14,237 nt of DNA from an uncultured Roseburia sp. Its GTDB lineage: Bacteria > Bacillota > Clostridia > Lachnospirales > Lachnospiraceae. Below the pieces are notes generated by a model that was not told the origin of the DNA, made no database searches, and saw only the letters and a program-made list of their open reading frames with translations. Shown here piece by piece: positions 6,803-14,190 of the stretch. The position numbers and the translations under genes are program-made. The first letter of the stretch is position 1. Every line of letters begins with the position of its first letter. The stretch covers positions 1 through 14,237 of the forward strand of contig CAMTDY010000060.1 of NCBI GenBank assembly GCA_947070915.1, read 5' to 3'.

Positions 6803-9205
6803 ATGAAAAAAGAAAACAACACCGTAAAAATCTCAGTGCGCAACCTGGTAGAATTTATTTTCCGGGAGGGAGACATCAATTCTACTGGCTTTGGTACAAA
6901 AAACACAGAAGCTATGGCACTGGGAAATAAGATTCACCGCAAAATACAGAAACGGATGGGCATCGGATATGAGGCAGAGGTGCCCTTATTTACGTGCGTC
7001 ACATTAAAGAGTAAAGCGTCTGGAAGCACCTTTGAACTAAAGGTAGAAGGGCGTGCCGACGGTGTACTGCGGGACGGATCGGAGATCATGGTGGATGAGA
7101 TCAAGGGCGTCTATATGGACATCCACCAGCTAAAGGAACCGGTTCTGGTGCACAAAGCCCAGGCGATGTGCTACGCCTACATGATCTGTGAGCAGGAAAA
7201 CCCGGCATTTATCTCCGTTCAGGTAACATACTGCCACCTGGAATCAGAGGAAGAGCGCCGTTTTAAGGAGACCTATACCAGTCTGGAGATACGAAGCTGG
7301 TTTGAGGATCTGATCCGCCGCTATGAACCCTGGGCTATTTATGAATATGACTGGAAACAGAAAAGAAATGACACCATCCGGGATCTGGAATTCCCCTTTC
7401 CCTACCGGGAAGGGCAGAGGGATCTAGCCGCCTGTGTCTACAAAACTATCGAGCACAAAAAAAAGATTTTTATCCAGGCGCCTACCGGCGTCGGGAAGAC
7501 GATCTCCACCGTCTTTCCTTCGGTGAAAGCAATGGGAGAGGGACTGGCTGACCGGATCTTTTACCTGACAGCAAAGACCATCACCCGGACGGTGGCGCAG
7601 GAGTGCTTTGAACTGCTCTCCTCCCAGAACCTGTGTTTCAAATATCTCACCATCACGGCAAAGGAGAAACTATGCTTTCTGGAGGGGCGCCCGGAGTGCA
7701 ATCCCGCCTCCTGCCCCTATGCCAAAGGCCATTACGACCGTGTCAATGACTGCGTCTACGATATGCTGATCCACGAGGCGAATATGGACCGGGATACGAT
7801 TCTTGCCTACGCGGAAAAACACCAGGTATGCCCCTTTGAAATGTGCCTGGACGCCTCCCTGTTTGCCGACAGCATCATCTGCGACTACAATTATGCCTTC
7901 GATCCCAATGTCTATCTCCGGCGCTTTTTTTCAGAGGGAAACAAGGAGAGTTTTATCTTCCTGATCGATGAAGCCCACAATTTGGTGGAACGTGCCAGGG
8001 AAATGTACAGCGCCATACTGGTCAAGGAAGATTTTCTCAAGGTAAAACGCATCCTGAATGCGGAGGCAGCCAGTCATTATCCTCCGGAAGTAAAATATAT
8101 TATTAAGATCTTTGTGGCGGCTTTGGAAAAATGCAATAAGACCATGCTGGAATGGAAACACGAATGTGACGAATTTGAGATTCTGGAGGATATTTCCTCC
8201 TTTAGCCTTCAGCTTATGCGGGTGATCAACAGCTACGAACTCTTTACTAAGGAAGTAAAAGACCTACCGGAGCGGGAGACGGTGATGAACCTGTTTTTTG
8301 ATGTGCGGCATTTTCTGAATATGTATGATCTGCTGGACGACAGTTACCGGATCTATACGGATTATGACGAATCCATGAATTTCCGCATCAAACTCCAGTG
8401 CATGGACCCCTCGGCACGGTTGGCAGAATGCCTTGCTTATGCCCGGGGAACCGCTCTATTTTCCGCCACCCTGCTGCCTGTGCGCTATTACAGGGAACAG
8501 CTCTCCACGGCGAAGGACGATTACGCGGTATATGCCAGATCTTCCTTTACCAGCGACCAGCGGAGGATCATCATCGCCAATGACGTCACCAGCAAATACA
8601 CCCGCCGCAGCACCAGCGAATATAGAAAGATCGCTGGCTATATCGAGGAATTCACCGCAGCGAGACAGGGAAATTATATGGTATTTTTCCCCTCCTACGC
8701 CTTCTTAAATCATGTCCTGGACCAGATGAACCCGCCAGTGGAAACAAGGATCCTGATACAGAACCCCTCCATGACAGAATCAGAGAAAGAGGAATTCTTA
8801 AATGCCTTTGACACGGAAAATACCGATACACTTGTCGGCTTCTGCGTGATGGGGGGCATCTTCGGGGAAGGGATCGATCTAAAGGAGGACCGGCTGATCG
8901 GAACTGCCATTGTGGGCACCGGTCTGCCCCAGGTCTGTAACGAGCGGGAATTATTCAAGAGCTATTATGATGTACACAAGGGCAGCGGCTTCCATTATGC
9001 CTATCTCTATCCCGGCATCAATAAAGTATTCCAGGCTGGCGGCAGAGTGATACGCACCGCGAAGGACAAAGGTGTGATCCTTCTGCTGGATGAACGCTTT
9101 TCCCAGAAAAGCTATCTGGAACTCTTTCCCAGGGAGTGGATTCCATATGACATCACAAACAAAAAAGGAATGAAAGATATCCTTCACTCCTTCTGGAACT
9201 CCTGA
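6803..9205 (+). CDS. PD-(D/E)XK nuclease fused to DinG/XPD-type FeS DNA helicase
   Basis: The 800-residue protein joins two enzymes. Residues 1 to about 180 look like a Cas4/RecB-type nuclease: His45 (GNKIHRK), Asp86 (GRADG), Glu99-x-Lys101 (DEIKG) and Gln120/Tyr124 (QAMCY) fit that active site. From about 200 onward it is a superfamily 2 XPD/DinG helicase: Walker A QAPTGVGKT (225 to 233), four cysteines at 291, 299, 304 and 317 placed for the [4Fe-4S] cluster between motifs I and II, DEAH (389 to 392), motif III SATL, motif V GIFGEGIDL and motif VI QAGGRVIRT. It should unwind and possibly cleave DNA in repair or fork processing, in the cytoplasm. No alternative in-frame start precedes the conserved KISVRNLVEF, so the ATG at 6803 is used despite lacking a ribosome site. 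It stands alone, divergent from the LRR gene and convergent with the CvfB-like gene. Domain assignments are firm; the biological role is inferred. Confidence 0.92.
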   Translation: MKKENNTVKISVRNLVEFIFREGDINSTGFGTKNTEAMALGNKIHRKIQKRMGIGYEAEVPLFTCVTLKSKASGSTFELKVEGRADGVLRDGSEIMVDEIKGVYMDIHQLKEPVLVHKAQAMCYAYMICEQENPAFISVQVTYCHLESEEERRFKETYTSLEIRSWFEDLIRRYEPWAIYEYDWKQKRNDTIRDLEFPFPYREGQRDLAACVYKTIEHKKKIFIQAPTGVGKTISTVFPSVKAMGEGLADRIFYLTAKTITRTVAQECFELLSSQNLCFKYLTITAKEKLCFLEGRPECNPASCPYAKGHYDRVNDCVYDMLIHEANMDRDTILAYAEKHQVCPFEMCLDASLFADSIICDYNYAFDPNVYLRRFFSEGNKESFIFLIDEAHNLVERAREMYSAILVKEDFLKVKRILNAEAASHYPPEVKYIIKIFVAALEKCNKTMLEWKHECDEFEILEDISSFSLQLMRVINSYELFTKEVKDLPERETVMNLFFDVRHFLNMYDLLDDSYRIYTDYDESMNFRIKLQCMDPSARLAECLAYARGTALFSATLLPVRYYREQLSTAKDDYAVYARSSFTSDQRRIIIANDVTSKYTRRSTSEYRKIAGYIEEFTAARQGNYMVFFPSYAFLNHVLDQMNPPVETRILIQNPSMTESEKEEFLNAFDTENTDTLVGFCVMGGIFGEGIDLKEDRLIGTAIVGTGLPQVCNERELFKSYYDVHKGSGFHYAYLYPGINKVFQAGGRVIRTAKDKGVILLLDERFSQKSYLELFPREWIPYDITNKKGMKDILHSFWNS

Positions 9206-9257
9206 TATTTTATAATATTGATAAATAGACGCAGCCCGGATCTGGATGGACTCTGGT

Positions 9258-10103
9258 CTAAAGAAGCCGGATCCCATCCTCAAGAATCTCGATACGCTTC
9301 TGTTTCATCAACCGCCCGATCGCCCGCTTAAAGGCATTTTTACTCATGCGGAACTCTCTTTTTATGATCTCCGGCGAAGTCTTGTCATGAAAGGGAAGGC
9401 TTCCCCCCGCCGCTTCCAATTTTTCCAATATAACCTCTGCGTCCATCCCCATCTGAACTTTTACCTTTTCCTGCAGGCTCAGCGTCAGCTTTCCATCCTC
9501 TCTAACTTCTTTGATCCTCGCCTGAAGGGTGTCTCCCACATGGATCTCCCGGTTCATTTCATTGTGGGGGATCAGGGCAGAATATTTGTCCTGTACCGCT
9601 ACAAATGCCCCAAAGGAATCGGTGATCTGATACACCAGCCCCTCTACATGGTCACCCTTCTGAAAATCGCCGCCGGTGGACAGGTACTCATAAACGTGCA
9701 TCGTCGCACAAAGCCGGCTGCTCTTGTCGATGTAGAGCGCTGCCAGCACTTCTTCTCCCTTTTTCACCCGGTGGGTCTGTTCTTTAAAGGGCAAAAACAG
9801 ATCTTTCGCCAGTCCCCAATCCAAAAACGCGCCGATGTTAGTCACATCCGTCACCCGGAGTTTCGCCATCTCCCCCAGGGAAATATATGGTTTCTCCATG
9901 GTGGCGATCAGGCGGTCCTCTGAATCCCGGTAAATAAATACAGATAATATATCTCCTTTTTCCACCCCTTCAGGAACCTGGTTATTGGGTAGAAGCACAC
10001 TAAAATCTGGCTGTTCATAAGAGCCCAGATAAATCCCGTTTGCCGTAAACCGAGTGACATAAAGTCTGGAGACTCTCCCCAGCAGCTTTTCCTCTAAATC
10101 CAT
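9258..10103 (-). CDS. cvfB: CvfB/YitL-like S1-domain RNA-binding protein
   Basis: This 281-residue cytoplasmic protein has the CvfB layout. It has an N-terminal S1-like region (about 1 to 65), a second S1 domain (about 70 to 135, VTDVTNIGAFLDWGLAKDLFLPF), a third (about 145 to 215, GLVYQITDSFGAFVAVQDKYSALIP) and a C-terminal winged-helix segment (about 225 to 281, PEIIKREFRMSKNAFKRAIG). The S1 domains bind RNA; in staphylococci the family affects virulence gene expression, but its exact target is not established here. The length is normal for the family. The ATG at 10103 has AAAGGA 7 nt upstream and lies 19 nt after the thioesterase stop, so it is the last gene of that operon. No clear terminator is visible in the 52 nt separating its stop from that of the convergent helicase gene. 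Confidence 0.9.
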   Translation of the reverse strand: MDLEEKLLGRVSRLYVTRFTANGIYLGSYEQPDFSVLLPNNQVPEGVEKGDILSVFIYRDSEDRLIATMEKPYISLGEMAKLRVTDVTNIGAFLDWGLAKDLFLPFKEQTHRVKKGEEVLAALYIDKSSRLCATMHVYEYLSTGGDFQKGDHVEGLVYQITDSFGAFVAVQDKYSALIPHNEMNREIHVGDTLQARIKEVREDGKLTLSLQEKVKVQMGMDAEVILEKLEAAGGSLPFHDKTSPEIIKREFRMSKNAFKRAIGRLMKQKRIEILEDGIRLL

Positions 10104-10122
10104 TTTATTGTCCTTTCATTGA

Positions 10123-10848
10123 CTACGATTCTTTTCTTCCGCCAGTAAAACAGGTAATCACATAGGGAGATTTTTCCGCATCTGCCATCACCACATAAAA
10201 GCAGCTCTCTTCTTCCTTGGTATAGATGTGAATCTCATCTCCGAGCTTCGCCGCCAGCCGGTACTCCGCCCGCAGCTCATCCACCCGGTATCCTTCTGGC
10301 AGATAATCTGCCGCGATCCGGATATATTCTCCATTGTTTACATGCCAGTTGGTATCCAGATGATTCTCACATACTTTTACTTTACCGGCATGTTCCATGT
10401 CCTCCGGACAGGCAACCTTTCTTGACTTGTATTCCATGGGATAGGGCTCTCCCATCCCAAAGGGCTCCACTTCCTCCTGGCTGGCGCGGATCGGTTTTCC
10501 CGTTTTGTGGTTAAAGTAAAACCACTGGGAATCCGCATAAGCGAGAGTCTCTCCCTCCATGCTTTCCACAAGAAAATTTCTCATGCCAAAAATCCCCCGG
10601 AAACGGTAAGGCCAGGTGCGCACCACAAACTCTTCTCCCATGGAAGGCCGTCTCTTAAATACGATATCCCAGGAATTCACAAGCCACGCATGGGCATCCT
10701 CCCTCAGATCCATACAGGAACGCCCCACTTCTTCGCTGTGGAACAGGCAGCAGTCCTGAAGGGCATTTACTACCGCGTGTACTTTGATCTTCCCTTCCGT
10801 ATCGATCCTGCTGTAAGATACTCTGTCTCTGTATTCATACAAAATCAC
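10123..10848 (-). CDS. Acyl-ACP thioesterase (FatA/FatB-like, bacterial)
   Basis: This enzyme hydrolyses acyl-ACP to free fatty acid, ending fatty acid elongation. The product is about 241 residues with two hot-dog halves. The first begins EYRDRVSYSRIDTEGKI; the second contains LDTNWHVNNGEYI, the N-x-H-V-N-N active-site motif, with Asp, Asn and His as catalytic candidates, and later ELRAEYRLAAKLGDEI, typical of the family. I place the start at GTG 10848, which overlaps the acetyltransferase stop by 4 nt (GTGA) and has AGGAG just upstream. A TTG at 10842 is also possible. A longer frame from GTG 10881 has no ribosome site and would add residues outside the family. It lies inside a four-gene operon between the acetyltransferase and the CvfB-like gene. 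Chain-length preference cannot be read from the sequence. Confidence 0.9.
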   Translation of the reverse strand: MILYEYRDRVSYSRIDTEGKIKVHAVVNALQDCCLFHSEEVGRSCMDLREDAHAWLVNSWDIVFKRRPSMGEEFVVRTWPYRFRGIFGMRNFLVESMEGETLAYADSQWFYFNHKTGKPIRASQEEVEPFGMGEPYPMEYKSRKVACPEDMEHAGKVKVCENHLDTNWHVNNGEYIRIAADYLPEGYRVDELRAEYRLAAKLGDEIHIYTKEEESCFYVVMADAEKSPYVITCFTGGRKES

Positions 10849-11294
10849 CCATCTCCTTTTTCTTCCTGTCTGCTGATCCACTTCGACATGCCGGAACCGT
10901 GGTTGCCAAAGGGCCTCTGATGAAAACCAAGCTTTTTATAAAAGCTTTCCTTGTTCATGGCGGACATGAGATTGACCATAATGGTCTCTCCCTCCTCCAC
11001 CTGGCTTTCCAGCCAGTCCAGCACTTGTTCTATGATTTTTCTTCCCAGCCCCCTGGACTGGTAATCCGGATGTACGATCACATCACAGATAAAATACACA
11101 TAACCGCCATCTCCCACCACCCGCGCCATACCCACGGGCATCTCCCCGTCCACGGCTACGATCTTATACAGCGAATTCGCCAGGGCACACTCCGCGCGCT
11201 TCGGTGTGATCCGTATAAAATCCACGCTGCCCCTCAGCTCGTTATAATCTTTTATATTTATCTCGTGTTGAAATGTTATATGTCCAATATCCAT
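10845..11294 (-). CDS. GNAT-family N-acetyltransferase
   Basis: This 149-residue protein has the GNAT fold. Residues 55 to 75 give the beta strands around VVGDGGYVYFICDVIVHPDY, followed by the acetyl-CoA pyrophosphate-binding loop QSRGLG and the helix RKIIEQVLDWL (motif A). A late segment, NKESFYKKLGFHQRP, is the usual motif B ending. The substrate (amine, amino acid or protein) cannot be told. The ATG at 11294 is 5 nt after the DUF4250 stop; its ribosome site is poor, so translation may depend on coupling. The stop overlaps the thioesterase start by 4 nt. Confidence 0.9.
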   Translation of the reverse strand: MDIGHITFQHEINIKDYNELRGSVDFIRITPKRAECALANSLYKIVAVDGEMPVGMARVVGDGGYVYFICDVIVHPDYQSRGLGRKIIEQVLDWLESQVEEGETIMVNLMSAMNKESFYKKLGFHQRPFGNHGSGMSKWISRQEEKGDG

Positions 11295-11299
11295 GTATC

Positions 11300-11476
11300 T
11301 TATATGAACTGGTTTGTCACCTCATCATAATGATAGTCCAGACTGCCAAGGTTCTCCCGTAAAGTCTCCTCGTCAATGTCGTTTGTCCTGCAGAATTCCT
11401 CCAATGTAGCGTATTGATCCCTCAGCTGTGTGTTGGTATAACTAAGCAGAATAATGGGGTCACCCGGTATGCTCAT
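11300..11476 (-). CDS. DUF4250 family small protein
   Basis: The 58-residue product from the ATG at 11476 begins MSIPGDPIILLSYTNTQLRD and ends YDEVTNQFI, the pattern I recognise for DUF4250, a short family of unknown function common in Clostridia (family form: M-x-x-P-x-DP-x-x-LLS-x-x-N-T-x-LRD). AGAGAGGAAATT directly before this ATG is a good ribosome site. An upstream in-frame start at 11524 lacks one and would add 16 residues outside the family, so it is not used. It has no signal peptide or membrane segment. It is the first gene of the operon with the acetyltransferase, thioesterase and CvfB-like genes. Confidence 0.85.
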   Translation of the reverse strand: MSIPGDPIILLSYTNTQLRDQYATLEEFCRTNDIDEETLRENLGSLDYHYDEVTNQFI

Positions 11477-11570
11477 AATTTCCTCTCTTTCTGGTGTCCT
11501 GACACCTTTTGCACACTGTGCCATTAAGATAACGATAACAACGCAGTGTTTTTAATCCCTGTGCATTCTA

Positions 11571-11599
11571 ATTTTATATGCCGGCTGTATATTTGTCAA
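11571..11599 (-). promoter_or_regulatory. Near-consensus sigma-A promoter of the DUF4250/GNAT/thioesterase/cvfB operon
   Basis: On the minus strand TTGACA (11594 to 11599) and TAAAAT (11571 to 11576) are separated by 17 bp. Transcription should begin near 11564, giving a leader of roughly 90 nt before the ATG at 11476. No other strong promoter was seen inside the four genes that follow. Confidence 0.75.
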
Positions 11600-11630
11600 C
11601 CGTTATCGCAGAAATGGAAGAAGAGATCTC

Positions 11631-12041
11631 TTATTTATATGCAGATTCCAGACATGAAGAAATATCTTCCTGGACAAAATTAAAACTGGAATCCTTTTTA
11701 ATAACAGCCTCAACTTTTTCCATTCCACCATTTATTGATAAGCCGCCCTCTAAAAAAGGTCCCACTTCCACATGCAGCAATTCATTGTTATGGAAGTAAA
11801 TGGAGTACAATGCGCCACGATCAAAATGCCTGAACATCAGATTATCCCTGTCATAATGATCCCTGTAAAATTCCCCATTTAATCTGTCCTTAACCTGTTT
11901 AACCCTGGCCTCAATCTTCCCCATGATATGCTTCACGAGACCTCCCAGGTCGTGGGTGCGCTCGTATACCTTGCGGGTAAGCCAGCTTCGCGTAAATAAA
12001 AATGACGATTCCCGTAAATTAAAAATAACAGAAACCGTCAT
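11631..12041 (-). CDS. Hypothetical protein, 136 residues
   Basis: I do not recognise this protein. The start is ATG 12041, which has a strong AAGGAG site 6 nt upstream. The frame is open for 40 more codons upstream to 12161, but that part is encoded by the palindromic element and is not believed. The product (MTVSVIFNLRESSFLFTRSW onward) is soluble, with no signal peptide or membrane helix. It has a basic helical middle (KIEARVKQVKDRLNGEFY), a likely beta region (YSIYFHNNELLHVEVGPF) and an acidic C-terminus. It lies about 190 nt downstream of the sensory hydrogenase gene on the same strand, so it might share its transcript. A role in hydrogenase signalling would be a guess. Confidence 0.65.
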   Translation of the reverse strand: MTVSVIFNLRESSFLFTRSWLTRKVYERTHDLGGLVKHIMGKIEARVKQVKDRLNGEFYRDHYDRDNLMFRHFDRGALYSIYFHNNELLHVEVGPFLEGGLSINGGMEKVEAVIKKDSSFNFVQEDISSCLESAYK

Positions 12042-12070
12042 TTTTTCTCCTTTTTCCACCAAGTAAATCC

Positions 12071-12085
12071 TTCCGCCACAGGCGG
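12071..12085 (-). repeat. Small hairpin CCGCC-N3-GGCGG before the small hypothetical gene
   Basis: A perfect 5-bp GC stem (12073 to 12077 with 12081 to 12085) and a 3-nt loop lie about 30 nt upstream of the ATG at 12041. No T-run follows on either strand, so it is not a standard terminator. It is probably part of, or adjacent to, the larger palindromic element. Confidence 0.5.
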
Positions 12086-12097
12086 CACAAACAATTC

Positions 12098-12235
12098 GTG
12101 AAAAGCGTGTGACCCTGTGCTTCGCACAGGCACATTCGTACTTCGCTTCGCTCGTACTCATGATGTCCGTCGCTCAAATGTCAGTGGACAAGCAAGCTTG
12201 CCACTGCCGCTCTCGCGACTTTAGTCACACTTCAC
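12098..12235 (-). repeat. Multi-hairpin palindromic element (about 138 bp), REP/MITE-like or structured RNA
   Basis: Imperfect inverted ends close the element: GTGAA (12098 to 12102) plus GTGTGAC (12107 to 12113) pair with GTCACAC (12224 to 12230) and TTCAC (12231 to 12235), with a 4-nt bulge. Inside are three hairpins. CCTGTGC-TTC-GCACAGG spans 12114 to 12130. A weaker one has GTAC at 12138 to 12141 and 12153 to 12156. CAGTGG-A-CAAG with CTTG-CCACTG spans 12182 to 12206. The left end on the minus strand includes the hydrogenase stop codon. The base use differs from that of neighbouring genes. No transposase is encoded, so it would be non-autonomous. Whether it acts as DNA or RNA is unknown. 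Confidence 0.65.
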
Positions 12236-14172
12236 TCTGCAAGGATATGATTTGTCTTCTCAATTACTTCCTGAACTTTCTGCGCTGTCTTGGAAACCTC
12301 CAGCATAGAACTCCGGATAATATCGCTGTTCTCGGAAGAATCACCCATATGGCTCACAGCCGCTTCCACTGAATCCATCAGTCCTTTGATCTCTACATTG
12401 AAGTTGTCGATAATAGTAGCAATATTATCGATGGCCTGGTGAATGCCTTCGTCGTTCTCCCTGGCGCTTCCCACGGCGTCCTTGGAGTTCTCGGACAGAT
12501 CGCGAATATTGGTGGCAACCACAGAAAACCCTCTTCCGGCATCCCCTGCTCTTGCCGCCTCGATGGCCGCATTCAGAGACAGAAGGTTGATCTTTCCAGC
12601 AATACTTTCTACATCTTCTGTCATCTGGTTGTACTTCTCTACATTCATGTTAATGTCCTGTATGGACTCAGAGATATTCTGGTTCAGCTTATTGAGACCT
12701 GACATATGCTCTGCCACCGCCGTCATCTCTTCAGAACTCTGGCTGCCGGATTCACGGATGAAATCAGCCTGTTCTTTCACCATTTCAATGTTCTTCGTCA
12801 ACTCACCAAAGATTTCCATAAGCTCCTCATTCATAGCCACAACTTCGTTGTTGACCTCTGTCACTCTCTGGCGTTCTTTCTTGATACTGTTCATCATATA
12901 CTGATGACAGTTCTCTTTTTCATTGATCCCTCTGGCAAGGGCAATCGCCATCTCACGGCATGACTTATATCCACAGGCATGGCAGTCAAAATGCTTCTCA
13001 ACCTGGGTCTGCTTTTCAAGTACAGCAAATGCAGCCTCAATCCGCTCCTCGGATACCTCCAGCGTATCCACGCGGTGGGCTTCATAGGTCCTCATAAAAT
13101 CGTCGAGCACAAGGGTTTTATCGAATTCTGCAAACTGCTTGTCCTCAACACCCTTTCTGGTCTTTTTCCTCTCGGAAATCCTTTTTTTATGAGCATAGGT
13201 CTCTACATCATGCATGATGTCATTCATGGCAAAACGCTGATAATCTACCCCGATCGCAGGTCCTCCATTACATCCGTTTTCACAATTCAGTACGTCAAAT
13301 AGATCCGGCAGATATCCCTGCGGCTGTTCGATATAGATATCCAGCTCACGGTACAGTCTTTCTGTTCCTTCGGATGTGATAATATTCAAATACGGGTCAT
13401 GATACATCAGGTTATTCATCAGTCCGCCCGGTTTCGGATAAATAGCCCCTTCTAATCCCTGGTAATCATCAAATTCAAACTCACTGTAGATCTTGATCTC
13501 TGGAAGATTTACATTCTCTCTATCAAAATATTTTTTCAGATGATCCATGGTAACATTGTAGTCTACCAGTCCCGTCTCCCGAAATTCATCAATTTTTGCA
13601 ATACATGGTGAAACTGCCGCAATCTTTCCTTTGTAATTCAATACTTTCCGCATGTAAACTGCCAGACAAAGCATCGGGCTATGTATCGGCGACAAATGAG
13701 AAATCAGTTCCGGTCTGTGCCGGAGTACATAATTCACCACCGCCGCACAGGGCTGTGAGATCAATTTCTCTCCAGAATGTTTTTTCAGATATTTCAAATG
13801 CGCCCAGGTACAGATATCCGCTCCAAAAGATACATCATATATCTTTTTGATCCCCTGATTGCGCAGCCACTGCAGCGCATGGCGCCAGTTGCCATCAAAG
13901 GCGACTTTTACAGATGGGGCTGCAATAACAGCGATCTCTTCCCCGCTTTTCAGATCCCTCATAAATGGCTCAATATCATCCTCAAACGTTCTGGCATCAT
14001 GAGAACATGCTTGAATACAGGCACCGCATTTGATACATTTTTCATCATCGATGATAATTCTGAGATTACCCTCATCATCCATTTTAGCCACATTGGCATC
14101 CCCCACCGGGCAGGCCCTTACACAGGCATTGCACCCTACACACCTGATTTTATCCACTTGAATAATACTCAT
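12232..14172 (-). CDS. Sensory [FeFe]-hydrogenase fused to a chemotaxis-receptor signalling domain
   Basis: The product from ATG 14172 (AAGGAGG upstream) is 646 residues and has no membrane segment, so it is cytoplasmic. Domains in order: 2[4Fe-4S] ferredoxin (Cys11, 14, 17, 21 and Cys46, 49, 52, 56); H-cluster domain (about 75 to 330) with the four ligand cysteines 142 (SQPCAAV), 190 (SPCIAK), 297 and 301 (LNCENGC); a further FeS domain with Cys397, 400, 405 and 422 (CHACGYKSC); then a coiled-coil methyl-accepting chemotaxis domain (about 430 to 646) whose hairpin tip is NLLSLNAAIEAARAGDAGRGF. The proton-relay cysteine of catalytic enzymes (TSCCP) is Pro141 here and the Met of MPC is Ser, as expected of sensory rather than turnover enzymes. 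It probably senses H2 or redox state and signals to CheA/CheW-like partners, none of which is in the window. The frame upstream of 14172 runs into adapter sequence and is not real. Confidence 0.93.
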   Translation of the reverse strand: MSIIQVDKIRCVGCNACVRACPVGDANVAKMDDEGNLRIIIDDEKCIKCGACIQACSHDARTFEDDIEPFMRDLKSGEEIAVIAAPSVKVAFDGNWRHALQWLRNQGIKKIYDVSFGADICTWAHLKYLKKHSGEKLISQPCAAVVNYVLRHRPELISHLSPIHSPMLCLAVYMRKVLNYKGKIAAVSPCIAKIDEFRETGLVDYNVTMDHLKKYFDRENVNLPEIKIYSEFEFDDYQGLEGAIYPKPGGLMNNLMYHDPYLNIITSEGTERLYRELDIYIEQPQGYLPDLFDVLNCENGCNGGPAIGVDYQRFAMNDIMHDVETYAHKKRISERKKTRKGVEDKQFAEFDKTLVLDDFMRTYEAHRVDTLEVSEERIEAAFAVLEKQTQVEKHFDCHACGYKSCREMAIALARGINEKENCHQYMMNSIKKERQRVTEVNNEVVAMNEELMEIFGELTKNIEMVKEQADFIRESGSQSSEEMTAVAEHMSGLNKLNQNISESIQDINMNVEKYNQMTEDVESIAGKINLLSLNAAIEAARAGDAGRGFSVVATNIRDLSENSKDAVGSARENDEGIHQAIDNIATIIDNFNVEIKGLMDSVEAAVSHMGDSSENSDIIRSSMLEVSKTAQKVQEVIEKTNHILAE

Positions 14173-14190
14173 GCCGACAAATTCCTCCTT

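Noticed and set aside
9206..9257. Bidirectional terminator between the convergent helicase and CvfB-like genes
   Set aside because: I found only a repeated CCGGATC in direct orientation (one copy here, one just inside the CvfB-like gene) and an A/T-rich stretch, with no GC stem followed by a T-run.
11621..11632. Perfect palindrome AAGAGATCTCTT at the end of the small hypothetical gene
   Set aside because: Short, without loop or T-run and overlapping a stop codon; could be an operator but chance occurrence is as likely.
12042..12161. N-terminal extension of the small hypothetical gene with CxC and CxxC pairs resembling a zinc ribbon
   Set aside because: It is encoded largely by the palindromic element, and a strong AAGGAG site supports the start at 12041.
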